From Promethearchaeia archaeon (lineage in GTDB: Archaea > Asgardarchaeota > Lokiarchaeia > Sigyniarchaeales > SOKP01), in assembly GCA_029856105.1 (NCBI GenBank), contig JAHQWH010000062.1, positions 1-41,413 on the forward strand: DNA of 41,413 nt, given 5' to 3'. The position numbers and the translations under genes were made by a program. The stretch's first letter is position 1, and each line of letters opens with the position of its first letter. Positions 1 through 8,953 of the stretch are shown here, in pieces. Below the pieces are notes generated by a model. That model worked only from the letters and a program-made list of their open reading frames with translations, was not told the origin of the DNA and did not search any database.

Positions 1-1095
1 CGATATTATCATATGATCGCCATTTGTAGTCCAAAATCCTTCGTCTCCATTGTGATTGAAAATGTTTTGATCGATGATATTATAATCCACATTATCTAAA
101 AAAATACCGTCATCCTGGTTATTATTGGCTGTATTTTTTGAAATTGTATTAAATTCTGAAGATGTTATGAGATGGATTCCGTAGTAATTGTCGTTTACAG
201 TATTAGATTCAAACAGGTTATGAGTGCTCTGTTCTACTCTGATTCCATCACTAATACTCTCCGTAATCGTATTTCCTGAAATTTCACACCGATGACTCTG
301 AAAAATTCGAATCCCATTATTAAGGTTATTTGTAATTGTATTTCCTAATATTTGCGTATTATTTGAGATTTCGTTATTAATGCCAATAGAATTATTTATA
401 ATAGTATTAGTCCTAATCGTTACGAAATCGCAATCATTGAGGTATATCCCATTATCAGCATTTTCTATTGCATCATTGTCTTCAATAATACAACTCTCGC
501 AATTATCAAAGTTAATCCCATCACCTAAATTGTCATTATCAATGTTAGAATATAAATTTACGCGATCTGAATTAGCAACAGCTATACCCGCTACGCTTGC
601 TGAACAATTATTGTCCCTTAGAGTTATTTGACTACAGTTATCAACTAAAATATTTATAAAAATATTCCTTGGTAATTGATTATCTTCAATTAAACCGTTC
701 GTGGTATTATCGAGTAAAATTCCTGCACTAAAACCAGATATTATGAACTCACAATTAATAACTCGAAAGTGTTTTCTAGAATTAGAAATAGTCAAACATA
801 CACTACCACTTGTCGTATTAAACGTATCACCACTTATAATGTAAGGATCTCCAGATGTCCCAGAACCAGTACAATTACCTGCAGCTTTCGCAGTTGCCCA
901 GTCTTTAGTAGGATCGGCATCATCAATCTCTATTGGGTAAGTATGAGTTGCCGAGATCTTTAAGCCCTCAAAAAAGGTTATTTGGTTTGTTGCATTTGAA
1001 AATGGTAAATTAGTAAAAATAAATCCAAGATTTATAGCGAGTATTGCTATAAAAACAGAAATTAATAAAGTAGTTTTTGTGTTTTTTGATTTCAT
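1..1095 (-). CDS. Secreted right-handed beta-helix (NosD-like) protein, 5' part only
   Basis: The frame is open from an ATG at 1095 to the window edge (365 codons, no stop), so the C-terminus lies outside. Residues 1-33 form a signal peptide (KSKNT, then a long hydrophobic run ending near NLPFSNA). Residues 45-75 carry 'DWATAKAAG' and 'GTSGDPYII', the usual lead-in to NosD/CASH-type beta-helix domains. The rest is a run of about 22-residue rungs with repeating patterns such as 'NNGI', 'SGNTIT', 'DDGIFLDN' and 'IIEDN', rich in Asn, Ile and Gly. This predicts an extracellular solenoid that could bind or cut polysaccharide, or simply form a surface layer. No catalytic residues can be named from the part seen. 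Translated on its own strand it is clean, and the shorter plus-strand frames over it are shadows. It faces away from the membrane-protein gene at 1334, with 238 bp of AT-rich DNA between them. Confidence 0.85.
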   Translation of the reverse strand, partial: MKSKNTKTTLLISVFIAILAINLGFIFTNLPFSNATNQITFFEGLKISATHTYPIEIDDADPTKDWATAKAAGNCTGSGTSGDPYIISGDTFNTTSGSVCLTISNSRKHFRVINCEFIISGFSAGILLDNTTNGLIEDNQLPRNIFINILVDNCSQITLRDNNCSASVAGIAVANSDRVNLYSNIDNDNLGDGINFDNCESCIIEDNDAIENADNGIYLNDCDFVTIRTNTIINNSIGINNEISNNTQILGNTITNNLNNGIRIFQSHRCEISGNTITESISDGIRVEQSTHNLFESNTVNDNYYGIHLITSSEFNTISKNTANNNQDDGIFLDNVDYNIIDQNIFNHNGDEGFWTTNGDHMIIS

Positions 1096-1282
1096 TTTTT
1101 TCACTCTCTAATTTTTTGTTATATTTGTAGTTATTATGGTAGTATGATAATTTCAGTATTTAAATTTTCATATATATTTGAGATTTTTGTAAAATATTTT
1201 TTTACATAATTGTTTACGAATTGGGCCAACTTAGTCAATTGTTTAAAGTTTTTTCGTTAAATATCCATCTCGCAAGAAAATG

Positions 1283-1290
1283 ATATATAT
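1283..1290 (+). promoter_or_regulatory. Probable TATA box for the 1334 membrane-protein gene
   Basis: The octamer ATATATAT, preceded by a purine-rich AAGAAAATG stretch (BRE-like), lies about 45 bp before the ATG at 1334. This fits an archaeal TATA box with initiation about 25 bp downstream and a short leader. It is called by eye from composition only; such AT runs are common here. Confidence 0.35.
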
Positions 1291-1333
1291 AGATTTGGGA
1301 TATTAATATTAAATAAATTGGAAAAAATCAACT

Positions 1334-2677
1334 ATGAGTGAAAATAATAGGAAGTTAGGATTTAAAGATAAGTTTGACAAATTTTTCTACAAAATATTTA
1401 ATCCGAGCCATGTTGCTTATACAATAATCTTTTTTATTGAAGTGCTTATCTTAATTGTGCTAAATTTTCTAGGGAGCACAGCTTTAGGTGATATTGGCTT
1501 ATTTCTATCTACTACTTTTTCACTTTCGTTTATTATTTTGATGTTTATTGGTATTTATCCCAAACTTGAAACATATCTGTTTTCTAAAAGCATGGATCAA
1601 TACAAAATTCTAATTTTTTTAAGTATTTTTAGTGTGAGTTTTATTATTATACTATTGTATTTCTTATTTGGCTCCTCCACGCAGCTTCCGATTCAATTTT
1701 TAGGTTGGGATTATATTCTTCCAGGATTTTATATAATAGTTTATTTTGGTTGGAACATGGCTCAAATATTTTTTCTAAAAACTAGTTTTGAGGATATATC
1801 TCTTAAAGCCAACAAGAAAATTTTACCAGAGGTGCGCTCAAATAAAAATAATTATTTAAGCGTGTTATTTTTAATCCTGGCAATTTCCATTCCAATTTTA
1901 AGTCAATTAGGAACTTATTTTGCTTTTATTCAATATTTCGAACCTCAAGCTCCAAGCGACCCTATAGAATCTCTATGGTGGTTTTACGGATGGAATGTAG
2001 CTATGTTTATCGTGATATTAATAATTTCTTACCGCTTATTTTCACTTTTCATTAAAAGTAAAAAAAACGATACTCTAAATGTTTTTTCATCAATTTTTTA
2101 CATTTTAATTTGGGTAATTATATGGTTTAGGTCCTTTAGTTTTATAAATACCTTTAGAAGTGTAACTCAAGTAATAGGAATTGACGCTTTTCGAGCAGTT
2201 TTTGACGTTTTATTGATGGTTTTTACAGCTATTCTAGTTATAAGAGGTTTAGGAAGTAAAACTTACAAAATCCGTCTTTTCAATCCCAATAATTTAGCGT
2301 TTTTTCTATTTGCATTCACATTGATATATATGGAAGGTCAAATTGTTATGATAACTGGAGCTGGTTCAATTTCGGGGACTTATACGAATCGCAGTCAGGT
2401 TAATTTAGTGAATAACTTTCTAGTTTTATTAATAACGCTCGTTTTTTATTGGTACTACGCCGAATATTCCTTGAAGAAAAATGGTTTGATATTAAGGAAG
2501 ATTTTCAAACAAGAAGAAGTCATTATGATCGTTTCAGATTTTAAAGATTACTTAATTGACAGTGGCGCACTCGATTCGAATAGAATAAGTGATTTGGAAT
2601 TCCAGAATTTTTTGCAACAAAAGAAATTAAAGATAAAGATATCAGATGAGCCTGACTTAGAGAAAGTTGACGAATAA
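1334..2677 (+). CDS. Polytopic membrane protein of unknown function
   Basis: The 447-residue protein begins with a short basic segment (about residues 1-27, 'KLGFKDKFDKFFYK') and then shows around ten hydrophobic stretches, for example residues 29-50, 55-75, 90-112, 130-150, 175-200 and 215-235. The last ends near residue 390 ('LITLVFYWYYAEY'). A charged cytoplasmic tail of about 55 residues follows, with 'FKDYLIDSGALDS' and an acidic end. No transporter signature, catalytic motif or nucleotide-binding site is visible, so I do not assign a function. The ATG at 1334 follows the TATA-like element by about 45 bp. The HEAT-like gene begins only 50 bp downstream on the same strand, so the two are probably co-transcribed, and the helical-repeat protein may be a cytoplasmic partner (inference). 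Alternative: an Asgard-specific integral membrane family with no described relatives. Confidence 0.75.
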   Translation: MSENNRKLGFKDKFDKFFYKIFNPSHVAYTIIFFIEVLILIVLNFLGSTALGDIGLFLSTTFSLSFIILMFIGIYPKLETYLFSKSMDQYKILIFLSIFSVSFIIILLYFLFGSSTQLPIQFLGWDYILPGFYIIVYFGWNMAQIFFLKTSFEDISLKANKKILPEVRSNKNNYLSVLFLILAISIPILSQLGTYFAFIQYFEPQAPSDPIESLWWFYGWNVAMFIVILIISYRLFSLFIKSKKNDTLNVFSSIFYILIWVIIWFRSFSFINTFRSVTQVIGIDAFRAVFDVLLMVFTAILVIRGLGSKTYKIRLFNPNNLAFFLFAFTLIYMEGQIVMITGAGSISGTYTNRSQVNLVNNFLVLLITLVFYWYYAEYSLKKNGLILRKIFKQEEVIMIVSDFKDYLIDSGALDSNRISDLEFQNFLQQKKLKIKISDEPDLEKVDE

Positions 2678-2727
2678 AAAGTTAGATTATAGGTAAATTT
2701 TTAAAAAAATTAAGTTTAAGAATTTTT

Positions 2728-3462
2728 ATGGAAGATATCGAAAATATTTTACTAAAGATTCAAGATAATACTAATCCGCAAGAAATTAACGACATTTTAA
2801 TTAAACTAAGCAAGAACTCGAACGAAAAAACTTTAATTATAGTAGATTTTTTTTTAGATTCGTTGAATGCAACAATCCTAAATAAAATTAAATTGAATTT
2901 GATTTTTCTCCTAGGTACAATTGGGAGAGTAACAGTCTTAAACAGAAAATATTTGAATTTTTTGGTTGACAGCTATTTTGACTCAGACAGATGGGTTAGA
3001 CACGAAATTATGCAAGCTTTTCTCGTTATTTTGGAAAACCACGAATACAACAATGAGATTTATCAAATAATAGAACTCGCGTTAAACGAAGATTACCTGC
3101 CTATAAAAAAGAGCGCCTTAAGCGTTTTAATGATATTAAAGGAGCTTCCCGAGAAATTTGTATTATCCCTCTTAAGAGTTTTAGATACAAACAACGAAGA
3201 AATTGTTGAAATGGGATTAAAGATTTTGAAAAGAAGCGTTCAAACTGGGGAAGAATTATATGAGTTTTTAAACAACTCAAAAGTTTATACAATTTTAAAG
3301 AAATCCATAGTTAGAGTTCTAATTTTAGAATATTTTGATTCAATAAGTGAATTAGAATCGTTTATGGAAAAAATCAATTCGTCGAAATGGGAAAAAGAAT
3401 ACAAAATATTATGTAACACCGAAATTAACTCGTTTCAAAGAATTTTAAAAAAAAAGAGATAA
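2728..3462 (+). CDS. HEAT/armadillo-like alpha-helical repeat protein
   Basis: The 244 residues are almost entirely amphipathic helices in pairs of about 35-40 residues. Recurrent patterns include 'DSDRWVRHEIMQAFLVIL', 'LPIKKSALSVLMIL' and 'NEEIVEMGLKILKRSV', the spacing and Arg/Glu placement typical of HEAT repeats. It is predicted to be a soluble scaffold with no catalytic motif. It lies 50 bp behind the membrane-protein gene in the same direction and converges on the AAA+ ATPase gene, leaving 20 bp between stops. The C-terminus is strongly basic (ILKKKR). The family is recognised by periodicity, not by a specific orthologue. It could equally be a helical protein outside the HEAT superfamily. 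Confidence 0.65.
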   Translation: MEDIENILLKIQDNTNPQEINDILIKLSKNSNEKTLIIVDFFLDSLNATILNKIKLNLIFLLGTIGRVTVLNRKYLNFLVDSYFDSDRWVRHEIMQAFLVILENHEYNNEIYQIIELALNEDYLPIKKSALSVLMILKELPEKFVLSLLRVLDTNNEEIVEMGLKILKRSVQTGEELYEFLNNSKVYTILKKSIVRVLILEYFDSISELESFMEKINSSKWEKEYKILCNTEINSFQRILKKKR

Positions 3463-3482
3463 GATTTGTTAATTAATTTAAT

Positions 3483-4760
3483 TTATTCGTAGTTTTCTAA
3501 TACTATTTCCAGTTTCTCGTTTGAATAAATTATCTCGTTAAAAATTTTGATTAGGCATTTAATAATTTCCCTCGGGTTTCCCTTGGTATTTTCAAATATG
3601 TTTCTCAAGATTCTTTTATTTAAGGGAAAGTATGGATTTTGAAAGGCGTTAATAAAATCGCTAATCCCTATATCCTCGTAAAAATATCTCATACTTTCTT
3701 TATAGAATTCAAATATGTCTTCCTCGTTAAAATCTAAAAGAAAGAGAGGTTCTTTTATTGAAAACAAAAGTTCCGCGTTCTGTTCTTGATATTTTTTTTT
3801 TATTTCTTCTAAAGAATCGATAGATTTCAGAGTTATAATTATGCGTAAACTCTCAATTTGCTGTAGCTGAACGATTTTATTAAATACTTTTTCAGCAGCA
3901 ATATCGTCTGGCGACTTTTCAGGTCCGTATAACCAACTAGGATCGTAGATTTCTTCAGCGGATTCGTCTTTTGGTTCAGTTATGGAAATAATTTTTTCAA
4001 AATCGTCAATAAACAAGATCGTTCCTGATTTAGAATTTTCAATCAATAACCTTAACATCATAAATGCGTCTTTCCCTTTTCGAAGATCGTGCGATATATT
4101 TAAGCGTGAAAGCTCCTTTGCATCCATGAGTTCCCCTAATAACCATTTTTCAGCCTCAATCTTTTTGTAGGGGTCTAATTGATGTACTACAATTCCAGAT
4201 ATTATGTCAGTTAAGATTTCTGTTTCCATTTCGCTATATTTATTTGATAACAGGTTAAACGCAAAATTTTTTATTTTTTCAAGATCTGCTACATGGAAAA
4301 AACCAAATTTCCTTTCTAACGCACCCCATTCGTCACATAATCGATTAATAATGAATTTTAAAGGAGCTAATTCTAAGTTTTCGATAAATTCAGAATAAAT
4401 ATTATAAAAAAACTTTTTATATACATATTCAAGTGAAATATAAATTGTATTATAGTAATAAAGAGAATTCTTTAGAGCCCAATACATGTGTGTCTTTCCA
4501 GACCCTACATCCCCAATGATAGGAAGGATAAAGTTATTATCTTCTTCTGCAATTTTTTTAATTGTTTTAATTAAATTTTTTCTAGATTTAACCAGTTCAA
4601 GCTCTTCTCTAATCTCACCAGTACAAACAAATTTTTTGAAAGGATTATTTCCCCATTTTAACACATTGATTAATTTCTTCCTTTTATTTTCGTATAGAAT
4701 CATGTTGGGTAAATTTCCTTTTATAGCTTTAGTTCTTCTATGCCTAAGATTATAATCCAT
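3483..4760 (-). CDS. AAA+/STAND-like P-loop ATPase
   Basis: The 425-residue protein carries a Walker A motif GDVGSGKT at residues 83-90 and a Walker B motif 'TILFIDDFEK' at 247-256, with a polar sensor-like strand 'LRIIITLKS' at about 305-312. A lid-like C-terminal helical region includes 'NKRILRNIFENTKGNPREIIKC'; the 'GNPRE' element resembles the sensor-2/helical part of ORC/Cdc6 and STAND ATPases. A long helical insertion (residues 110-235) separates the Walker motifs. It resembles, loosely, the arrangement in BREX-type DUF2791 ATPases, but I cannot show homology. The start at 4760 overlaps the upstream gene by 40 bp. Met20 (4703) is an alternative start that would remove the overlap. Co-transcription with the 212-residue protein is almost certain and suggests a complex. 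Likely role: ATP-driven remodelling or switch protein, target unknown. Confidence 0.75.
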   Translation of the reverse strand: MDYNLRHRRTKAIKGNLPNMILYENKRKKLINVLKWGNNPFKKFVCTGEIREELELVKSRKNLIKTIKKIAEEDNNFILPIIGDVGSGKTHMYWALKNSLYYYNTIYISLEYVYKKFFYNIYSEFIENLELAPLKFIINRLCDEWGALERKFGFFHVADLEKIKNFAFNLLSNKYSEMETEILTDIISGIVVHQLDPYKKIEAEKWLLGELMDAKELSRLNISHDLRKGKDAFMMLRLLIENSKSGTILFIDDFEKIISITEPKDESAEEIYDPSWLYGPEKSPDDIAAEKVFNKIVQLQQIESLRIIITLKSIDSLEEIKKKYQEQNAELLFSIKEPLFLLDFNEEDIFEFYKESMRYFYEDIGISDFINAFQNPYFPLNKRILRNIFENTKGNPREIIKCLIKIFNEIIYSNEKLEIVLENYE

Positions 4761-5359
4761 TTGACATTTGTTAGTGATTTCTTAACAGTCATTATTGGTT
4801 CGTAGGAAACTGATAAATTACTATTTTCATCTCTTCCAACTATTAGGCAATCATAAAAAACTGGATCGCCTCTCTCATCTATTACTACTCTATCGGCCAA
4901 TAAAATTCCATTTCCTACGAAAGCAACGGGGTTTCTAAGCATTTCTTCTTTAAAAAAATCTAAATGATTAATTCCATATTCAAAATCATCTAAATAAAGA
5001 GCTGCTGTATTAAGCTTATTTAGAGTATAGGGAAATGCGTCAGAGAATTGACCTTCATCGTAGACTTGCATAACATCCTCAGGAATAAGTATAGTGTATT
5101 CGATAGACGATATATCTTTAATGTTAAGTTCATCAATTTTTTGAGAGAAAGCGGATTTTTTGTTGTAATTCAATTCGAATCCTACTTTAAATCCGTTGGA
5201 TATAAAAATCCCTTCTGAGTTAGATATTTTTAAATTATCAGAAAAAATAATAGAATCCTTATCGTCGCTGCATCGAGTAATTATAGACCCTATGAATTCT
5301 CCTTCTTTCTTTATTCCCTTTACTGAATCGTATAAAATGTTGCCGTTAACATCGCTCAT
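4721..5359 (-). CDS. Unknown protein co-transcribed with the AAA+ ATPase
   Basis: A soluble 212-residue protein that I do not recognise. It is predicted to be mostly beta/alpha mixed: an N-terminal third rich in short strands ('NILYDSVKGIKKEGEFIGSI', 'GIFISNGFKVGFELNY'), a middle helical stretch ('PYTLNKLNTAALYLDDFEYG') and a C-terminal beta region ('VAFVGNGILLADRVVIDERG', 'VFYDCLIVGRD', 'WIIILGIEEL'). No membrane segment, zinc cluster or active-site motif is seen. The ATG at 5359 lies about 50 bp from a long TATATATATATATA element shared with the divergent gene at 5448. Its 3' end overlaps the ATPase start by 40 bp, so translational coupling is likely. The pairing suggests that it is a substrate adaptor or regulator of the ATPase (inference from gene order only). 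Confidence 0.65.
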   Translation of the reverse strand: MSDVNGNILYDSVKGIKKEGEFIGSIITRCSDDKDSIIFSDNLKISNSEGIFISNGFKVGFELNYNKKSAFSQKIDELNIKDISSIEYTILIPEDVMQVYDEGQFSDAFPYTLNKLNTAALYLDDFEYGINHLDFFKEEMLRNPVAFVGNGILLADRVVIDERGDPVFYDCLIVGRDENSNLSVSYEPIMTVKKSLTNVKWIIILGIEELKL

Positions 5360-5410
5360 AATTATGTTTAAATTAACATCTCTTTTTCCAAATATCTAAC
5401 CAAACGATAG

Positions 5411-5427
5411 TATATATATATATAATA
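5411..5427. promoter_or_regulatory. Shared divergent TATA element
   Basis: An uninterrupted TA-alternating run (TATATATATATATAATA) sits in the 88-bp gap between the divergent genes at 5359 (minus) and 5448 (plus). It lies about 24-37 bp before the plus-strand ATG and about 52 bp before the minus-strand ATG. It could serve as TATA box in both directions, with the plus-strand transcript nearly leaderless. This is called from position and sequence only. Confidence 0.4.
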
Positions 5428-5447
5428 ATACTTAATTATTAAGTAGA

Positions 5448-6692
5448 ATGGGTTCAATGAGTATATCCAACAAAATTTCTGAATTGTCTAAATTAGATTT
5501 GCTTAAAAGAGCAAAAGAACACATTTTTTCGACCGGGTTAAACGACGGTGCTTCTAAATTGTGTAAGGCTAACATGAAATATGGTTTAGCGCAATTTCAG
5601 ATTATTCAAGAGAAACATGGATTTGAACCTAAAGCTACATTTATATCGTCTCCAGACGAAACTATCTCAAGAAACAACTTCCGTTGGAATTCGGGGTTAG
5701 GATACGGTGGGAGACTAAATTGGGGGGATGGTACCGACAAGATAATTTTTCTAAATGTAAAGCCAAATTGTTGTGGAATACTAGTTGGTGGATTAGAAGA
5801 GATACCGGATCCTTACGATCTTATAAAAACGATAGATAAAGTAAAGAGCATAGAATTATACGATAATGATGTTTTAATAAATTGGGATTATGGTGTATCT
5901 AATCACTTTATAAATTGTTTTGAAACTAAAATTCTTTCAGACATTGATTTTCCACCTTATATGTTCATGATTCACGGTTCAGCACCTGAATTCCGCGACG
6001 ATAAATATGGAATTGGTTTATATATCGACGTTTCAAAAACATTAAAAGAACGTGCTATTGAAGAACAAACAAAATTAGGAAGGCAATATATTTTGTTAGA
6101 TTCCGACGCAAAAGAATATCTTGATTTTAACAAAAAAGCAATTAACTTTTCGACCAAAAAGCGAGAAATCGTTGCAAACGAGTTATTCGGTACCGATTAT
6201 GAGATAATATGCAATGCTTCTCACCAATTTTTAAAAGATTATAACAACATGTATTTAGGAAGTAATTGTACTGATGCAGATTGTGAGTTTGTTCCAACTA
6301 ATATTTTTCCTACAGCATTAAGAGCCGATGTAGCGTGCTATCTATTTAGAGGAAAAAAGAGCTTTTCAGAAATAACTTTAAAGAATAACAATTTTTTAGA
6401 AAGAGCAGAAAATCTAGAGCTATTAGATCTTCTAATGAATGCTGATATATTGCCCCACGGTGGAGGGTACATGTTGCCCGATGTTAGCCGCGTACAAAAA
6501 GTTTTAGAGTATAAAGACCAGAGATATTTTGCTTGCGAATTAGTAAAAGATAGTAACAAATTAAAGATCGTTCGAAACGTTAAGGAATTACAATTCGAAT
6601 ATAGAGGGCGAGACGTAATTCTAAAAACGCTTCAATTGGACCTTGGAGAAATCATAGCTCGATTAAACCCTGTATTCTCTTTAAAATTATAA
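5448..6692 (+). CDS. Divergent RtcB-superfamily protein (RNA-ligase-like), unassigned activity
   Basis: At first sight this 414-residue protein has no clear signature, but read against RtcB 3'-phosphate RNA ligases its motifs fall in the same order. 'GYGGRLNWGDG' and 'KPNCCGILVGG' (Cys108/109) match the region holding the RtcB metal-binding Cys. 'SNHFIN' (Asn152-His153) matches the GNHF motif and 'MFMIHGS' (His176) matches the HTGSRG motif. 'AKEYLDFNKKAINFSTKKRE' with 'CNASHQF' (His259) matches the YL..M..A.N.A..NR helix and the AHN motif. 'LPHGGGY' (His337) matches the CHGAGR motif whose His is guanylated. The C-terminal 'EIIARLNPVFSLK' matches the RtcB end. The Asp ligand three residues before the metal-binding Cys is not present (Lys/Pro instead), and much of the GMP-pocket sequence differs. 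Chemistry may therefore be altered. RtcB proteins are typically about 480 residues, so this one is short. It stands alone, 1 bp from the metG stop. Start ATG 5448; Met4 is possible. Confidence 0.55.
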   Translation: MGSMSISNKISELSKLDLLKRAKEHIFSTGLNDGASKLCKANMKYGLAQFQIIQEKHGFEPKATFISSPDETISRNNFRWNSGLGYGGRLNWGDGTDKIIFLNVKPNCCGILVGGLEEIPDPYDLIKTIDKVKSIELYDNDVLINWDYGVSNHFINCFETKILSDIDFPPYMFMIHGSAPEFRDDKYGIGLYIDVSKTLKERAIEEQTKLGRQYILLDSDAKEYLDFNKKAINFSTKKREIVANELFGTDYEIICNASHQFLKDYNNMYLGSNCTDADCEFVPTNIFPTALRADVACYLFRGKKSFSEITLKNNNFLERAENLELLDLLMNADILPHGGGYMLPDVSRVQKVLEYKDQRYFACELVKDSNKLKIVRNVKELQFEYRGRDVILKTLQLDLGEIIARLNPVFSLKL

Positions 6693-6693
6693 A

Positions 6694-8742
6694 CTATTCT
6701 ATTTTTGCTCCAGGTGGAATATTTTTATCAGGCGTTAGAACCGAAACGACATCTCCATCAACAGCAGCAAGAAGCATACCTTCGCTTAAAATACCTCTCA
6801 GCTTTCTCGGTTCTAAATTAGCTAGTATTACTATTTTTTTCCCCTTTAATTCCTCTGTTTTGTAATGTTCTGCTAAACCTGCTACTACAGTTCTTTTTTC
6901 AGCTCCTAAGGTGATCGACATTTTGTATAATTTATCTGCTTTAGGAACTTTTTCGACACTCTCTATAAGTGCCACTCTTATATCTAATTTTTTAAAATCG
7001 TCATATGAAACCAATTCTTTACCACCTACATTTGATTTTTGTTCTTTTAATTTTTGAAGTTTATCTTGAATTTCTTGAACGTCGAGTTTTTGAAAAAGAG
7101 GTTCTGGTTTTTTAATTTTTAGTCCTTCCTTTACGGCGTTTTCGTTTATGCTATCCCATTTCAAATCCTTTGAAGTGGGAACATTTAAGTACGACAAAAT
7201 CTTTTCTGATGTTCCCGGAATAAATGGACTCAATAATATACCAAACGCATAAACTGCTTGGATGCATATATTGAACACATTCCCAGCAGCTTCTTTATCT
7301 TTCTTGATCAAATGCCACGGGGCTTTCTCGTTAAGATATATGTTCCCTTCTTTCCCAAAATTAACAATATCTCTTAAAGCTTTTCTTAGCTTGAAGGCTT
7401 TAATACTTTCTCCAATTTCATAACTAATGCTATTAATGCGTTCGATAAATTTTTTGTCAATTTCGTCGAATTCTAATTTGTGAGGCACAGTTCCATTAAA
7501 TTGTTTATCGATAAATGTTAAAGTTCTATGAATGAAATTTCCGATGTTATCATTTAATGTTTTAATGTTGTTTTCAAATTCAGACCATAGGAACGAAGTA
7601 TCACTAGTTTCTGGACGATTATAAATTAAAGTAAATCGCCAGTAATCAAGTGGAGCAGCTTCTAATGCCTCATCGATCCAGATTCCTACTCCTCTCGATT
7701 TAGAAAATTTCTCGTTTTCAAACATTAACCATTCTGTAGAAGAAACATTGTAAGGGAGTATTAATTTCTCTCCATTGCTTTTATCCTTGTTATAAGATAA
7801 TAACAAAATCGGAAATATAATCAAATGAAATATTATATTGTCTTTCCCGATAAAAAAGACTGTTTTAGTTTTAGGATCTTTCCAAAAATAATCAAACTTA
7901 CTTGGATCTTTAATTATATTTTCTGCCCATTCTTTTACTGCAGAAATATATCCCAAAACAGCTTCAAACCAAACATAAATAGTCTTTTCTTCAGCCCCTT
8001 TAAAAGGGGCGGGAATACCCCACTCAAGATCTCTAGTAATGGCTCTTTGTGGAATACCTTCTGAGATACTATTTAAACACATTTGTCGAGCATTCTGTGG
8101 AATTAGCTGGTTTTGTTTTATAAAACTATCCAACTCATCTTGTAATTTGGGCAAATCCAAATACCAATGCTTCGTTTTACGGAGCACAGGAGGTTCGCCG
8201 CAAATCACACAGTGAGCTCTTTTTAACTCTAAGGGAGTTAGTAATTTTTGGCATTTATCACATTGATCTCCCCTCGCATTTTCAGCCTCACAATGCGGAC
8301 AAATTCCTTCAACGAATCTATCTGGAAGAAATAATTTATCGTGTTCACAATACAGAGATTCTATTTCTTTTTCAAAAATGTATCCATTTCTCTGTATATC
8401 TTTATAGAAATTTCTTACAAACTCAATGTGGGTAAGGCTATGAGTAACAGTGTAGTTATCATATGAAATTTGCCATTTTTTAAATAAATCTTTAATTATG
8501 GTATGATTTTTCAAGGCTAATTCCTGAGCTGATATATTTTGTTTTTTAGCTGCAACTGCGACGGGCGTACCGTGTGAGTCCGAACCCGAAACAAATACAA
8601 CTTCGTCTCCTTTTAGCCTACAAAATCTTGCAAATATGTCGGACGATAATACGCTTCCAATCATGTTTCCTAAATGAGGTATGGCATTTACATAAGGCCA
8701 AGCTGATGTAATTACCCATTTATTTTTTTCAATATTGGACAA
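6694..8742 (-). CDS. metG: Methionyl-tRNA synthetase
   Basis: A class I aminoacyl-tRNA synthetase of 682 residues that charges tRNA-Met. The HIGH-type signature is HLGN (residues 23-26), and the KMSKS-type loop is 'KFSKSRG' near residue 345. The connective-peptide zinc knuckles are 'CEHDKLFLPDRFVEGICPHC' and 'CDKC...CVIC' around residues 143-195, four Cys pairs in all with the first pair as Cys/His. The C-terminal 110 residues ('YDDFKKLDIRVALIESVEKV', then 'GMLLAA') form the EMAPII/Trbp111-like OB-fold tRNA-binding domain, fused here and not encoded separately. The start is a TTG at 8742, supported by a GAGGT ribosome-binding site 8 bp upstream. It converges with the RtcB-like gene (1 bp between stops). 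Full length with no missing catalytic motif. Confidence 0.95.
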   Translation of the reverse strand: MSNIEKNKWVITSAWPYVNAIPHLGNMIGSVLSSDIFARFCRLKGDEVVFVSGSDSHGTPVAVAAKKQNISAQELALKNHTIIKDLFKKWQISYDNYTVTHSLTHIEFVRNFYKDIQRNGYIFEKEIESLYCEHDKLFLPDRFVEGICPHCEAENARGDQCDKCQKLLTPLELKRAHCVICGEPPVLRKTKHWYLDLPKLQDELDSFIKQNQLIPQNARQMCLNSISEGIPQRAITRDLEWGIPAPFKGAEEKTIYVWFEAVLGYISAVKEWAENIIKDPSKFDYFWKDPKTKTVFFIGKDNIIFHLIIFPILLLSYNKDKSNGEKLILPYNVSSTEWLMFENEKFSKSRGVGIWIDEALEAAPLDYWRFTLIYNRPETSDTSFLWSEFENNIKTLNDNIGNFIHRTLTFIDKQFNGTVPHKLEFDEIDKKFIERINSISYEIGESIKAFKLRKALRDIVNFGKEGNIYLNEKAPWHLIKKDKEAAGNVFNICIQAVYAFGILLSPFIPGTSEKILSYLNVPTSKDLKWDSINENAVKEGLKIKKPEPLFQKLDVQEIQDKLQKLKEQKSNVGGKELVSYDDFKKLDIRVALIESVEKVPKADKLYKMSITLGAEKRTVVAGLAEHYKTEELKGKKIVILANLEPRKLRGILSEGMLLAAVDGDVVSVLTPDKNIPPGAKIE

Positions 8743-8953
8743 TTCGTATTACCTCTTAATTTATAGTTAAGTTATAGTTATTTATCGATTATTATTGTTA
8801 TAATTACTATTAATTAAACTAATAATGATTGTTAAAGTAATTTACATTCTTATTTCAACTTTATGAGATTAAAAGTAAAAAACTAAACGATTCTTGTTCT
8901 TATAATATATTTTAAATAGCTTTGATATAAACTCAATATAAATTTTTTTTCTT

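Noticed and set aside
3483..4760. BREX (BrxD/DUF2791) ATPase
   Set aside because: The layout is similar, but no BREX methylase, PglZ or other defence gene is near, and the resemblance rests on a short region.
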